From assembly GCF_003415675.1 (NCBI RefSeq), contig NZ_QFZK01000002.1:248001-312000 (forward strand): 64,000 bases of DNA, given 5' to 3'. The position numbers and the translations under genes were made by a program. Below, piece by piece: positions 52,442 through 61,408 of the stretch. Under the pieces are notes generated by a model. The model ran no database searches. It was not told the DNA's origin and worked only from the letters and a program-made list of their open reading frames with translations. Position 1 is the stretch's first letter. Each line of letters begins with the position of its first letter. The stretch is from Rhodoferax lacus (GTDB taxonomy: Bacteria; Pseudomonadota; Gammaproteobacteria; Burkholderiales; Burkholderiaceae_C).

Positions 52442-53137
52442 ATGGATCAAGATTTAGTGACGATGACCATGCACCTGGTAGGTGCCATGGCAGTCGGTGG
52501 TGTGATTGGACTGGAGCGCAGCTACCACGGCCGACCGGCGGGTTTTCGCACCCACACCCTGGTGTGCCTGGCGTCGAGCCTGCTGATGCTGGTTACGCTG
52601 TACCAGAGCAAATGGCTGCCGGCCGGGGCCTCCATGGACTCCTTCCGCACCGATCCCACCCGCATGGCACAGGGCATCATGACGGGCATCGGCTTTTTGG
52701 GCGCGGGGGTGATCTTCAAGGAGGGCCTGAGCGTGCGGGGCCTGACCACGGCCGCATCGATCTGGATCACCTCGGCCATTGGCGTGCTGATCGGCATCGG
52801 GTTCTATTACCCCGCCATCGTGGCCACCATACTCACCGTGGGTATTCTGTCGCTGTTCCGTTTGATAGAGGCGCGCATACCCTCGCACCACTATGCCCAG
52901 CACTTCATTGCCTTTGACCGCAACAACGCCATGGAAGAAGAAGAGGTGCGCGCACTGCTGGAGAAGCATGGCTTCACCATCGCCAACATCAGCTACCGGG
53001 TGTCCGACGATGGGGCGGATTTTGAATACCGCATGGTCATACGCACGTCGGATGCCCACAAATTCTCGGCACTGGCCCGCTACCTGCGCGCCAGTGTGCA
53101 GATCAAGACCTTCCGCATCTCGCCCACGGGCGATTGA
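52442..53137 (+). CDS. MgtC/SapB-family membrane protein
   Basis: A 231-residue protein with an MgtC membrane domain of about five hydrophobic segments (1-140; GGVIGLERSYHGRPAGFRTH and GIMTGIGFLGAGVIFKEGLS then VRGLTTAASIW are classic) and a cytosolic C-terminal ACT-like domain (about 150-230). MgtC proteins help growth under low magnesium and modulate the F-ATPase or phosphate/metal balance in some species. It is divergent from the ABC importer across 100 bp. Confidence 0.93.
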   Translation: MDQDLVTMTMHLVGAMAVGGVIGLERSYHGRPAGFRTHTLVCLASSLLMLVTLYQSKWLPAGASMDSFRTDPTRMAQGIMTGIGFLGAGVIFKEGLSVRGLTTAASIWITSAIGVLIGIGFYYPAIVATILTVGILSLFRLIEARIPSHHYAQHFIAFDRNNAMEEEEVRALLEKHGFTIANISYRVSDDGADFEYRMVIRTSDAHKFSALARYLRASVQIKTFRISPTGD

Positions 53138-53301
53138 GACAGCGCGCACATGCCGGGCGCTCATCGTTAGCACAGCGGCAGGCCTTTGCGCTTGTGGTTA
53201 CGCACACTTACATTCGAAACAGTTTGCTCACGACTTATCCATAAGATGCATGCCGGCTTTGGCGATACTGGACTCTACGTATTTACTTGACGGAGCTACC
53301 C

Positions 53302-53808
53302 ATGAGCCTTGCAGAATCTGCCAAACGCATTCACCCCCTGGTTGCAGTCGCAGCCGGTGCAGTCACCCTCTTCAGTCTGGTGGGCATTGCCGCCATCACG
53401 GGGCTGCTGCCCAACTCGTATGGCACCACCGCAGAAGGCAACCGCGACAATCTGCAAGGCACTTCCATGTCCGCGCCTGACCAACGCAGCGCAGACAACT
53501 GGGACAACGGTGTGCCCGCAGCCAAGAGCCAGCAGCAAAGGCCTGTCAGCCACCTCAAATCCGGCAACACAAACGTGGCCGCGCAGGACACGGCACAGCG
53601 CAATGCACCCGTTGCACCTCCCGCACAGCCAGCACCGGTTGCCCACAAGGCGCCACAAAACAGCCCGGTGGGCATTGGCGTGGGCGCCGTCGTAGGCGGT
53701 GTGCTGGGCAACCAGGTGGGCAGTGGCGACGGCAAGACCCTGGCCACCATCCTTGGCGCCGTGGGCGGCGGCTACATTGGCAACGAAATCGCCAAGAAAA
53801 ATCAGTAA
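53302..53808 (+). CDS. Glycine-zipper 2TM domain protein
   Basis: A 168-residue envelope protein with an N-terminal anchor or signal (about 12-35), a Gln/Ala/Pro-rich linker and a C-terminal glycine-zipper region (about 122-165; GIGVGAVVGGVLGNQVG and ILGAVGGGYIGNEIAKK). Such proteins associate with the outer membrane (SlyB/17-kDa antigen-like); this one has no lipobox. ATG 53302 is preferred over an in-frame TTG at 53287. It is followed by a BON-domain lipoprotein gene. Confidence 0.88.
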   Translation: MSLAESAKRIHPLVAVAAGAVTLFSLVGIAAITGLLPNSYGTTAEGNRDNLQGTSMSAPDQRSADNWDNGVPAAKSQQQRPVSHLKSGNTNVAAQDTAQRNAPVAPPAQPAPVAHKAPQNSPVGIGVGAVVGGVLGNQVGSGDGKTLATILGAVGGGYIGNEIAKKNQ

Positions 53809-54460
53809 GCACCTGCGCACACCGTGGCCCTACCGGCCACTGGGGCCAGTCTGGCACTTTGCCGCCCTGGCGCTCCTGCTGTGCGCCAGTGGCTGTACCA
53901 CCGTACTGTCCGAGAGTGCCAAAAGGGCTGCTGAAAGCCGCAACAGCAGCGACTTCATTACCGACGCCCAGATCGGTACCAGCCTGTTTTCCGCGCTGGC
54001 TCAAAAGGACACCGCCTTGGCCATGGACGTCAACATCGATGTCTGGGAACAGCGTGTGCTGCTGACCGGCACGGTGGCAGACGCCCGCACGCGGAACGAG
54101 GTGGCGCAGTCCGTGCGCGCCGACAAGCGCGTGCTCAAGGTCTACGACGAAATCCAGATTGTGTCTGCCGAAGAGTTGGCCCGACGCCGTGCCTCGGTCG
54201 CCAAGCGCGACGCCAACAAGAAGGAAGGCCTGGAGCGCTTTGCCAGTGACTACTGGATAGAGACCAAGATCACCGGGCAACTGCTCTCCACCCGCGATGT
54301 GTCGTCTGTGAACTTGCGCTGGCGCTCTGTGCGCAACACTGTCTACGTCCTGGGCCGGGCCCAGTCCGCAGACGAACACCGCAAGGCCATGGAGGCCATA
54401 CGCGCGGTAGACGGCGTGGCGCAGCTGAAGTCGTTTGTGGAAATCAAAAAGTATCCCTAG
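53777..54460 (+). CDS. BON-domain outer-membrane lipoprotein (OsmY/DolP-like)
   Basis: Two BON domains (first around ITDAQIGTSLFSALAQ to VKVYDEIQI; second around SDYWIETKITGQLLS to LKSFVEI) follow a lipoprotein signal peptide with the lipobox LCASGC. No ATG lies in a sensible place. TTG at 53777 gives a strongly basic n-region (KSPRKISKHLR), a hydrophobic stretch and then the lipobox Cys, so I use it; CTG at 53813 is the alternative. The gene then overlaps the glycine-zipper gene by 32 bp. DolP-like proteins maintain outer-membrane integrity and bind anionic phospholipids. Confidence 0.82.
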   Translation: MATKSPRKISKHLRTPWPYRPLGPVWHFAALALLLCASGCTTVLSESAKRAAESRNSSDFITDAQIGTSLFSALAQKDTALAMDVNIDVWEQRVLLTGTVADARTRNEVAQSVRADKRVLKVYDEIQIVSAEELARRRASVAKRDANKKEGLERFASDYWIETKITGQLLSTRDVSSVNLRWRSVRNTVYVLGRAQSADEHRKAMEAIRAVDGVAQLKSFVEIKKYP

Positions 54461-54572
54461 CCAACTTCGCTGGATGCGACGCCGTCTGGTCTGCTTTCGA
54501 CGTGCTGGCACAGCAGCCTCACACGCAAAAGCCCATCCGTCAGATACTGCTGTGCTCTGAACTAGGAGCGCC

Positions 54573-56084
54573 ATGCAAGACGAAGACAAGTTCCCGGGCC
54601 GCGTGGCCCGCATGCTCAGCCGCTGGTCTGGGCAGCGCCTGACCTTCACCCGCAAAACCACAGAAGAAGGCGAGGTGCTGCAGCACACGCCGCCCGCACC
54701 AGGCGAGCTGGATGCTGACAAAGGCGTCTACATCGAGGCACCCAAGGCCTTGCCCATCCTGGCCGAATGCGAGGTGCTGGTGGTGGGCGCGGGTCCGGCC
54801 GGACTGTCTGCCGCACTGGCCGCGCGCCGGGCCGGTGCCGATGTGGTCCTGCTGGAGCGCTTTGGCTGCTTTGGCGGCGCCATCACCACCGTGGGCATGG
54901 AAACCCTGTCCTGGTACCGCTACGAGGGCACCATCGAGTCCGAAGGCATTGGCATCGAAATGGAGCGCCGCGCCGCCGCCATGGGCGGCACGGTGAAGTG
55001 GCCCTACAACGACAGCGAATGCCTGGATGCCGACTTCTTCAAGGTGGTGGCCGACCACCTGGTGCGCGAGTCCGGCATACGCCCCATCCTGCATTGCTAT
55101 GCGGTGGATGTGATTTTTGAAGAAGGCTCCAAGCGCCTCAAGGGCATCATCACCGAGAGCAAATCGGGCCGCCAGGTGGTGCTGGCCCAGCGCATCATCG
55201 ACTGCACTGGCGACGCCGACATTGCCCACCTGTCTGGTGCCAGCTACCGCAAGACCCCCAAGGACAAGATGCTGGGCATGACCACCGTGTTCAACGCCTC
55301 CGGCGTGGACAAGGAACGTTTTCTGGAATACACCGAGGCGCAACCGGCCACCTACGCCGACTGGAGCCGTACCTGGCAGCAGCAGACCACGGGCAAGGAA
55401 GAAGCCTTGCGCAGCCCCTACCTGGACAAGGAGTTTGATACAGCCCGCGCCCTGGGCGTGATCCCGCAGGACAGCACCAACCTGGGCGGCTCCTGGTCTT
55501 CGCTTACAGAGGCAGGCGAGGCCAATAACCTCAACCTGGTGCACATGTACGGCTTTGACCCCACCGACGTGAACGACCTCACCCGCGCCGAGATGCAGGG
55601 CCGCGGCGAAGCCCTGCAGGCTCTGCTGGCCCTCAAGGCCGTGGTGCCAGGCTTTGAGAAAGCCAAGCTGCGCAACTTCGCCATGACGCTGGGCGTGCGC
55701 GACTCGCGCAAGATCATCGGCCGCACCAACCTCACCGGTGACGATGTGCGCAACCAGGCCACCTTCAGCGACTCGATTGGCATCTTCCCGGAGTTCATCG
55801 ACGGCTACGCGGTGCTGATCCTGCCCAGCACCGGTCGCTACTTTGAGGTGCCCTATGGCTGCATGGTGCCGCTCGAAGTGGACAACCTGCTGGTGGCCGG
55901 GCGCTGCGTGGCCGGTGACATGGTCTCGCACGCGGCCATGCGCAACATGATGGCCTGCACCGTTACCGGCCAGGGGGCAGGCGTGGCGGCAGCTGTCTCC
56001 ATCCGCCAGAAGCAGAGCACGGCCGAGGTGGATATGGCCGCCGTGCAGGCCGAGCTGGAACGCCAGGGGGTGCGGCTGCATTGA
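54573..56084 (+). CDS. FAD-dependent oxidoreductase
   Basis: A 503-residue flavoprotein with an FAD-binding Rossmann motif VLVVGAGPAGLSAALAARRAGADVVLLE (read in part, near residue 68), a GCFGGAITTVGMETLSWYR segment and a late FAD-binding region LLVAGRCVAGDMVSHAAMRNM (read in part). This is the family annotated FAD-dependent oxidoreductase PF12831. There is no signal peptide and the first about 65 residues are not recognised. The substrate is unknown and the neighbours give no pathway. Confidence 0.88.
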   Translation: MQDEDKFPGRVARMLSRWSGQRLTFTRKTTEEGEVLQHTPPAPGELDADKGVYIEAPKALPILAECEVLVVGAGPAGLSAALAARRAGADVVLLERFGCFGGAITTVGMETLSWYRYEGTIESEGIGIEMERRAAAMGGTVKWPYNDSECLDADFFKVVADHLVRESGIRPILHCYAVDVIFEEGSKRLKGIITESKSGRQVVLAQRIIDCTGDADIAHLSGASYRKTPKDKMLGMTTVFNASGVDKERFLEYTEAQPATYADWSRTWQQQTTGKEEALRSPYLDKEFDTARALGVIPQDSTNLGGSWSSLTEAGEANNLNLVHMYGFDPTDVNDLTRAEMQGRGEALQALLALKAVVPGFEKAKLRNFAMTLGVRDSRKIIGRTNLTGDDVRNQATFSDSIGIFPEFIDGYAVLILPSTGRYFEVPYGCMVPLEVDNLLVAGRCVAGDMVSHAAMRNMMACTVTGQGAGVAAAVSIRQKQSTAEVDMAAVQAELERQGVRLH

Positions 56085-56191
56085 GCAAGCAGGGCCGGCA
56101 CCTGCGGTGGCGACTGCCATCGCACCGCAAGCCATAGGCCTTCTGTGGGTTGCTGCACCGTGCATACACACACATGCGCTATGGTTGCGCC

Positions 56192-58729
56192 ATGAAGCAA
56201 TCTTTTTGGAGCCTGGGCTGGCAAAGCCTGTGGCGTGATGTACGCAGCGGCGATTTGCGCCTGCTGATCGTGGCCGTGACACTGGCCGTGGCCGCACTCA
56301 GTGCCGTGGGCTTTTTTGCCGACCGCCTGCAGGGTGGTTTGCAGCGTGATGCGCGCCAGCTCTTGGGCGGCGACGCGGTCATCGCCAGCGACAACCCGAC
56401 GCCTGAAGTGTTTGTGGCCAAGGCGCGGGCACTGGGCCTGTCCATGGTCACCACACTGGGCTTTCCCACCATGGCGCGTGCAGACGACGCCAAGGGCGGC
56501 GGCTCCAAGCTGGTAGCGCTCAAGGTAGTGGAGCCGGGCTACCCGCTGCGCGGCAAGCTGATGCTGGCCACCGGCATTCCCTCCAAAGATGAGGCCGCCA
56601 CCGGCATTCCCCGGCCCGGCGAAGTCTGGGTCGATCCCTCCCTGCTGGAGTCGCTGGGTGTGGTGCGCGGCGACAGCTTGTTGCTGGGCGATAGCCGTTT
56701 CACCATTGGCGGCGTGATTGCGCTGGAGCCGGACCGGGGCGCGGGCTTCATGAACTTTTCGCCGCGCGTGATGATGCGCAGTTCTGATGTGGCCGCTACC
56801 GGCCTGATACAGCCTGCCAGCCGCCTGAACTACCGCCTGGCTGTGGCCGGTGCCGATGAGCCGGTCAAGACGTTTGTGGACTGGGCCGACAAAGAGGTGA
56901 AAGACGGCGCCAACCGGGCCGAGCGCGGTGTGCGCGGCGTGCGCGTGGAGTCGCTGCAGACCGGGCGGCCGGAGATGAGCCAGACGCTGGACCGCGCCAA
57001 CAAGTTCCTCAGCCTGGTGGCCCTTCTGGCCGCCTTGCTGAGCGCGGTGGCCGTGGCCCTGGCCGCGCGCGCCTTTGCCGCCAAGCACCTGGACGACTGC
57101 GCCATGCTGCGCGTGCTGGGCCTGAGCCAGCGCGCCATAGCGTCCAGCTACACGGTGGAGTTTGCGCTGGTGGGCGTGTTTGCCAGCGCCCTGGGCGTGC
57201 TGCTGGGCTTTTGTGTGCATTACCTGTTTGTGGCGCTCATGGCGGGCCTGCTCAACACCGCGCTGCCAGCGGCAAGCCTGTTGCCGGTAGCCCTGGGCAT
57301 GGGCATGGGCCTGACCCTGCTGCTGGCCTTTGGCCTGCCGCCGGTGTTGCAACTGGCGCAGGTGCCGCCGCTGCGCGTGATGCGCCGCGATGTGGGCAAT
57401 TTGCGGCCCGCGTCCATGGGCGTGCTGGCCGTCGGTGTGCTGGGCTTTGCCGCGCTGCTGCTGGTGGCCAGCAGCGACCTGACACTGGGCCTGATCGCCG
57501 TAGGTGGTTTTGCCGGGGCCGTGCTGCTGTTTGCAGCCATGAGCTGGCTGGCCGTCAAGCTCTTGCGCCGCAGTGTGAGTGAGCAAACCGCGCCACGCTG
57601 GCTGGTGCTGGCCACGCGCCAGATTGCCGCGCGCCCGGCCTTCGCCGTGGTGCAGGTCAGCGCGTTGTCGGTGGGCATGCTGGCGCTGTTGCTGCTGGTG
57701 CTGTTGCGCACCGACCTGATTGGCAGCTGGCGCCGCGCCACCCCGCCGGATGCGCCCAACCGCTTTGTCATCAACGTCATGCCCGAACAGGGCCCGGACT
57801 TCCGCGCCGCATTGGCCAAAGGCGGTGTAGAAAAGTACGACTGGTACCCCATGATCCGCGGCCGCCTGATTGCCATCAACGGGCGCACCGTGTCGCCCGA
57901 GGACTACACTGACGAGCGTGCCAAGCGCCTGGTGGACCGGGAGTTCAACCTTTCGCACAGCGCCACGCAGCCGCCACACAACGAAATTACGGCCGGTGCC
58001 TGGACGGCCGAGGAGGCGGGCGCCATCAGCGTGGAAGTGGGCATTGCCAAGACTCTGAGCCTCCAGTTGGGCGACAAGCTGGAGTTCGACATGGGCGGCG
58101 TGCAGACGCAGGCGCGCATCACCTCGCTGCGCAAGGTGGACTGGAGCTCCATGCGCGCCAACTTCTTTGTGCTGTTCCCGGTGGATGTGCTGGCCGACGT
58201 GCCCAGCACCTTCATGACCGCCTTCAAGGCCCCGGCCACGGCCGGCTTTGACAACGCGCTGGTGCGCCAATTTCCCAACGTTACCGAGGTGGACATGAGC
58301 AGCGCCCTGAACCAGGTGCAGCGCGTGCTCGACCAGGTGATCCGCGCGGTGGAGTTTTTGTTCGGCTTCACGCTGGCCGCCGGGCTGGTGGTGCTGTTTG
58401 CTGCCGTGAGCGCCACGCGCGAAGAGCGCGCGCAGGAGTACGCGGTGATGCGCGCCGTGGGCGCCCAGGCCAGCCTGTTGCGCCAGGTGCAGCGTGCCGA
58501 GCTGGCCGGGGTGGGTTTGCTGGCGGGCTTTCTGGCCTCGTTGGTGGCCAATGCCGTGGGCTGGGCGCTGGCCCACTATGTGTTTGAGTTTGAATGGACG
58601 GTGAGCCTGTGGCTGCCCATCTGGGGCGCTCTGTGCGGAGCCGTATTGGCGCTGGCAGCAGGCTGGTGGGGCTTGCGCGATGTGTTGCGCAGGCCGGTGG
58701 TGGAAACCTTGCGCAGGGCGGCCAGTTAG
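56192..58729 (+). CDS. FtsX-like ABC permease (YbbP type), no ATPase partner nearby
   Basis: An 845-residue inner-membrane protein with the ten-helix double-FtsX layout: TM1 at about 22-40, a large periplasmic domain, three TMs with KFLSLVALLAALLSAVAVAL and MLRVLGLSQRAIASSYTVEF, a central set, a second periplasmic domain, and three C-terminal TMs (FGFTLAAGLVVLFAAVSATR, YAVMRAVGAQASLLRQVQ). This matches YbbP-like permeases, which work with a YbbA/LolD-type ATPase, but none is adjacent. ATG 56192 matches the membrane-proximal start MKQSFWSLGW. Confidence 0.92.
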   Translation: MKQSFWSLGWQSLWRDVRSGDLRLLIVAVTLAVAALSAVGFFADRLQGGLQRDARQLLGGDAVIASDNPTPEVFVAKARALGLSMVTTLGFPTMARADDAKGGGSKLVALKVVEPGYPLRGKLMLATGIPSKDEAATGIPRPGEVWVDPSLLESLGVVRGDSLLLGDSRFTIGGVIALEPDRGAGFMNFSPRVMMRSSDVAATGLIQPASRLNYRLAVAGADEPVKTFVDWADKEVKDGANRAERGVRGVRVESLQTGRPEMSQTLDRANKFLSLVALLAALLSAVAVALAARAFAAKHLDDCAMLRVLGLSQRAIASSYTVEFALVGVFASALGVLLGFCVHYLFVALMAGLLNTALPAASLLPVALGMGMGLTLLLAFGLPPVLQLAQVPPLRVMRRDVGNLRPASMGVLAVGVLGFAALLLVASSDLTLGLIAVGGFAGAVLLFAAMSWLAVKLLRRSVSEQTAPRWLVLATRQIAARPAFAVVQVSALSVGMLALLLLVLLRTDLIGSWRRATPPDAPNRFVINVMPEQGPDFRAALAKGGVEKYDWYPMIRGRLIAINGRTVSPEDYTDERAKRLVDREFNLSHSATQPPHNEITAGAWTAEEAGAISVEVGIAKTLSLQLGDKLEFDMGGVQTQARITSLRKVDWSSMRANFFVLFPVDVLADVPSTFMTAFKAPATAGFDNALVRQFPNVTEVDMSSALNQVQRVLDQVIRAVEFLFGFTLAAGLVVLFAAVSATREERAQEYAVMRAVGAQASLLRQVQRAELAGVGLLAGFLASLVANAVGWALAHYVFEFEWTVSLWLPIWGALCGAVLALAAGWWGLRDVLRRPVVETLRRAAS

Positions 58730-58736
58730 GCGTTGC

Positions 58737-59855
58737 TCAGGCTGCTGCCGAAGCGCGCGGTTCCTGTTGCGTGGCGCAGTGCACGCTGCCGCCACCAGCG
58801 GCGATGGCGTCCATGCGCAACTGCTCGACCACTCTCCCGGCAAACACCTGCTGCAGCAGGTGCCTGGCAGCCTGGTCCGCCTTGTCATCACCAAATTTTT
58901 GCGAAATAACGGCGCCATTGCACAGGTAAAAGCCGATGTAGCCCGCCGCAAAGTTGGCGCCTTGCGCCTTTGGGCCCAAGGCTTGCGGCGCTTGCAAAAC
59001 CGCCACCTCCAGTTGCAGGCCTCGGGCGTCCCGGGCCTTGCGCAGAATCTGCAGGTGCGCCTGGGTCACCGCGTGGTCATAGGATTGGGGGTCGGGGTCA
59101 TAGCCGGCCACTACAACACCGGGCCTGGCAAAGCGGGCATAGAAATCGGTATGCCCATCGGTGATATCACGCCCGCGGATGCCTGGCAACCAGATGATCC
59201 GGGTCAGCCCCAGCAGGCGCTTGAGTTCGGCCTCTACAGCTTCTTTTCCCAGGCCAGGATTGCGGTTGGGGTTGAGAACGCAACTCTCCGAGATGATGGC
59301 CGTGCCCTGTCCATCCACCTCCAGACTGCCGCCCTCCAGCACCAAGGGGGTGTGCAGCAGTGGCACGCCTGCATGCCCGCTTATCAAAGCCGCCACGCGG
59401 GCGTCCTGGGCATGGGCCTGCTTGTTGCCCCAGCCATTGAAGTTGAGCTGCAGCGCGCCCCGTTCCCCGGGACGGCTCGGATTCACCACAAAGCTGGGGC
59501 CGGTGTCGCGTATCCACAAATCATCCAACGCAGCCTCAATCAGACGGATGGGCGCGCCAGCCAGCAGCTTTTCGGCGGTGGCGCGCTCTGCGTGACGCAC
59601 CAGCATGGAGACCGGCTCGTAGCGGGCAATCGTTCGTGCCAGCTCCGCCAGGTCGCGCTGCACTGCGGGTAGCAACGCCTGGCCCCATATGTCGGCACTG
59701 GCACCAAACGCCATCCAAGTCCGCAAGTGCGGTTCCCCCTCATCGGGCATGCGCCACGGAATCTGCGCTTGGCTGTGGCCCGGCGAAGCCCAGGACAGCA
59801 CACTAGCACCCACGCATGCTCCGGTTTTTGTAAGCAGTGTGCGGCGTGTGCCCAT
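58737..59855 (-). CDS. Agmatine deiminase family protein with Tat-like signal
   Basis: A 372-residue guanidine-modifying enzyme (porphyromonas-type peptidylarginine/agmatine deiminase). Catalytic signatures: DLWIRDTGPSFVV, LEGGSLEVDGQGTAIISESC, GHTDFYARF (His) and the C-terminal GGGSVHCATQQEP with the nucleophilic Cys. The ATG at 59855 gives MGTRRTLLTKTGACVGASVL, a twin-arginine-like signal followed by a hydrophobic segment and SQA, so it may act in the periplasm. The usual product would be N-carbamoylputrescine; the true substrate is not certain. Confidence 0.88.
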   Translation of the reverse strand: MGTRRTLLTKTGACVGASVLSWASPGHSQAQIPWRMPDEGEPHLRTWMAFGASADIWGQALLPAVQRDLAELARTIARYEPVSMLVRHAERATAEKLLAGAPIRLIEAALDDLWIRDTGPSFVVNPSRPGERGALQLNFNGWGNKQAHAQDARVAALISGHAGVPLLHTPLVLEGGSLEVDGQGTAIISESCVLNPNRNPGLGKEAVEAELKRLLGLTRIIWLPGIRGRDITDGHTDFYARFARPGVVVAGYDPDPQSYDHAVTQAHLQILRKARDARGLQLEVAVLQAPQALGPKAQGANFAAGYIGFYLCNGAVISQKFGDDKADQAARHLLQQVFAGRVVEQLRMDAIAAGGGSVHCATQQEPRASAAA

Positions 59856-59883
59856 AGGATTTGTCTCCTCTACAAGGCCTGCA

Positions 59884-60183
59884 TCAGACAAAGGCCGAAA
59901 CAACCATGCTTGAAAACGCCACCACGATGCCGCCCATATAGAGCCGCAGCGTGCGCGTGTAGTAGCGAGTCATGTCCTGTGGCTGCGCCGGTGCAAGCAT
60001 GCGGTACAAGGCGACCAGCAGCAGCACCACACCCAGCAAGCAGCCAGCAAAGACGATGTAGTCGGCCCCACTGCCCAGATGGAAGGCCGGCTCAGTCACC
60101 CACTGCCCCAAAAAGCCCATCAAAAAACCCAAAATGACACCGATCGACGTCACCATGGGCTGCCGGTAGTCTTTGATTTCCAT
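59884..60183 (-). CDS. Small hypothetical membrane protein
   Basis: A 99-residue protein with three hydrophobic segments (about 13-30, 41-61 and 79-98: GVILGFLMGFLGQWV, VFAGCLLGVVLLLVALY, YMGGIVVAFSSMVVSA). I do not recognise a family. AAAGGG lies 8 nt upstream of ATG 60183; a start at 60201 is possible but its Shine-Dalgarno sequence would abut the codon. It lies 28 bp upstream of the agmatine deiminase gene on the same strand and may be its cotranscribed membrane partner. Confidence 0.65.
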   Translation of the reverse strand: MEIKDYRQPMVTSIGVILGFLMGFLGQWVTEPAFHLGSGADYIVFAGCLLGVVLLLVALYRMLAPAQPQDMTRYYTRTLRLYMGGIVVAFSSMVVSAFV

Positions 60184-60352
60184 GGGTGTGGCCCTTTCCA
60201 TTTCCTGCGGTCAGCGCATTGTTAACCAAATCGTGACGCGCAAACTACCGACGTTTGGGTGCTGCTCACGGTTCACTGCGCACGCCTTGTGGGCCACGGT
60301 GCCTGCCCCGTGCATGTGAAAATGGCCCACCCCCAGACTTGAGAAAGCCCGT

Positions 60353-60748
60353 ATGAATGACGAAGAGACGCAGGGCGAATCGGCCTTTGCAGTGATCGGC
60401 GGCGAGCCTGTAATCCACGCCCTGGTGGAGCGCTTCTACGACCTGATGGACCTGGAACCCGCCTACAAGGAATTGCGCGCCGCACACGGCAGTGACCTGG
60501 TGCAGGCGCGCGAAAAGCTCAATTGGTTTTTATGCGGCTGGATGGGCGGGCCGCAGCACTACACCGAGCGCTTTGGCCACCCGCGCCTGCGTGCGCGCCA
60601 CATGCCCTTCAAGATCGGCATCCAGGAGCGCGACCAGTGGCTGGCCTGCATGGGCCAGGCCATGGCCGAGGTGCAGGTGCCCGAGCCTTTGCGCACCCGC
60701 CTGCAGGAGTCGTTCTTCCAGACGGCCGACTGGATGCGCAACCTCTGA
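60353..60748 (+). CDS. Group II truncated haemoglobin
   Basis: A 131-residue globin of the 2-on-2 (trHbO-like) class. Proximal His lies in LRARHMPFKIG, with the class-II E-helix HYTERFGHPRLRARH and the conserved Trp in ERDQWLACMGQAM; the N-terminal helix is GGEPVIHALVERFYDLMD. Such proteins bind oxygen or nitric oxide and are associated with redox or NO protection. The neighbours are unrelated, and no regulatory site such as an FNR box is evident in the 150-bp upstream gap. Confidence 0.93.
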   Translation: MNDEETQGESAFAVIGGEPVIHALVERFYDLMDLEPAYKELRAAHGSDLVQAREKLNWFLCGWMGGPQHYTERFGHPRLRARHMPFKIGIQERDQWLACMGQAMAEVQVPEPLRTRLQESFFQTADWMRNL

Positions 60749-60775
60749 GCCCCTGGTGCGCTGCGGCGCGTCGCG

Positions 60776-61393
60776 CTAGCGAACAATAATCGCCATCGCC
60801 TCCTCCACGCTGTCCACCAACTGGATGCGGCGCTTCAGGTCGTCATTGGATATCAGGCCCCGCGCCAGCACGGTGTTCTCCAGCCATTCCAGCAGGCCAG
60901 ACCAGAAGGCGCGGCCGAACAACAGCACGGGTACCTCGGGCATCTTGCCGGTCTGTATCAGGGTCAGGCATTCAAACAGTTCGTCCAGGGTGCCTACGCC
61001 ACCCGGCATGCAGACGAAGGCCCGGGAGTGGCGGCAAAAGGTGATCTTGCGCGATGCAAAGTGTTCAAACATCAGCGACAGGTCGTGGTGCTGGTTGGGG
61101 GTCTCAAAGGGCAGCAGGATGTTGAGCCCCACGCTGGCGCCGTGCATGCCCGCGCGTGCTCCCTTGTTGGCCGCCTCCATGATGCCGGGGCCTCCGCCCG
61201 AGATCACCGGTATGCCGGCTGCAGAAATGGTGCGCGCCAGCTCTATGGTGCTCAGGTAGCAGGCGTCGTCGGGCTTCACGCGGGTGCCGCCAAAGATGGT
61301 GACTGCCGGAGCCAGGCTGTGCAGCACCTGGTTGGCGCTTTCGAGTTCCATGGTGATGCGCTTGCCGATGCTGGATGTGAATGGGGACGTCAT
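60776..61393 (-). CDS. LOG-family nucleoside 5'-monophosphate phosphoribohydrolase
   Basis: A 205-residue Rossmann-like protein of the LOG (lonely guy)/TIGR00730 family, which hydrolyses the N-glycosidic bond of AMP- or cytokinin-type nucleotides to release the base. The PGGxGTxxE signature is present as MPGGVGTLDELFE, preceded by SGGGPGIMEAANKGA and FCRHSRAFV. It has no membrane or signal segment. It follows the NCS2 permease gene by 15 bp on the same strand, a link between base release and base transport. Confidence 0.9.
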   Translation of the reverse strand: MTSPFTSSIGKRITMELESANQVLHSLAPAVTIFGGTRVKPDDACYLSTIELARTISAAGIPVISGGGPGIMEAANKGARAGMHGASVGLNILLPFETPNQHHDLSLMFEHFASRKITFCRHSRAFVCMPGGVGTLDELFECLTLIQTGKMPEVPVLLFGRAFWSGLLEWLENTVLARGLISNDDLKRRIQLVDSVEEAMAIIVR

Positions 61394-61408
61394 GGTCTTG
61401 GTTTCCTT

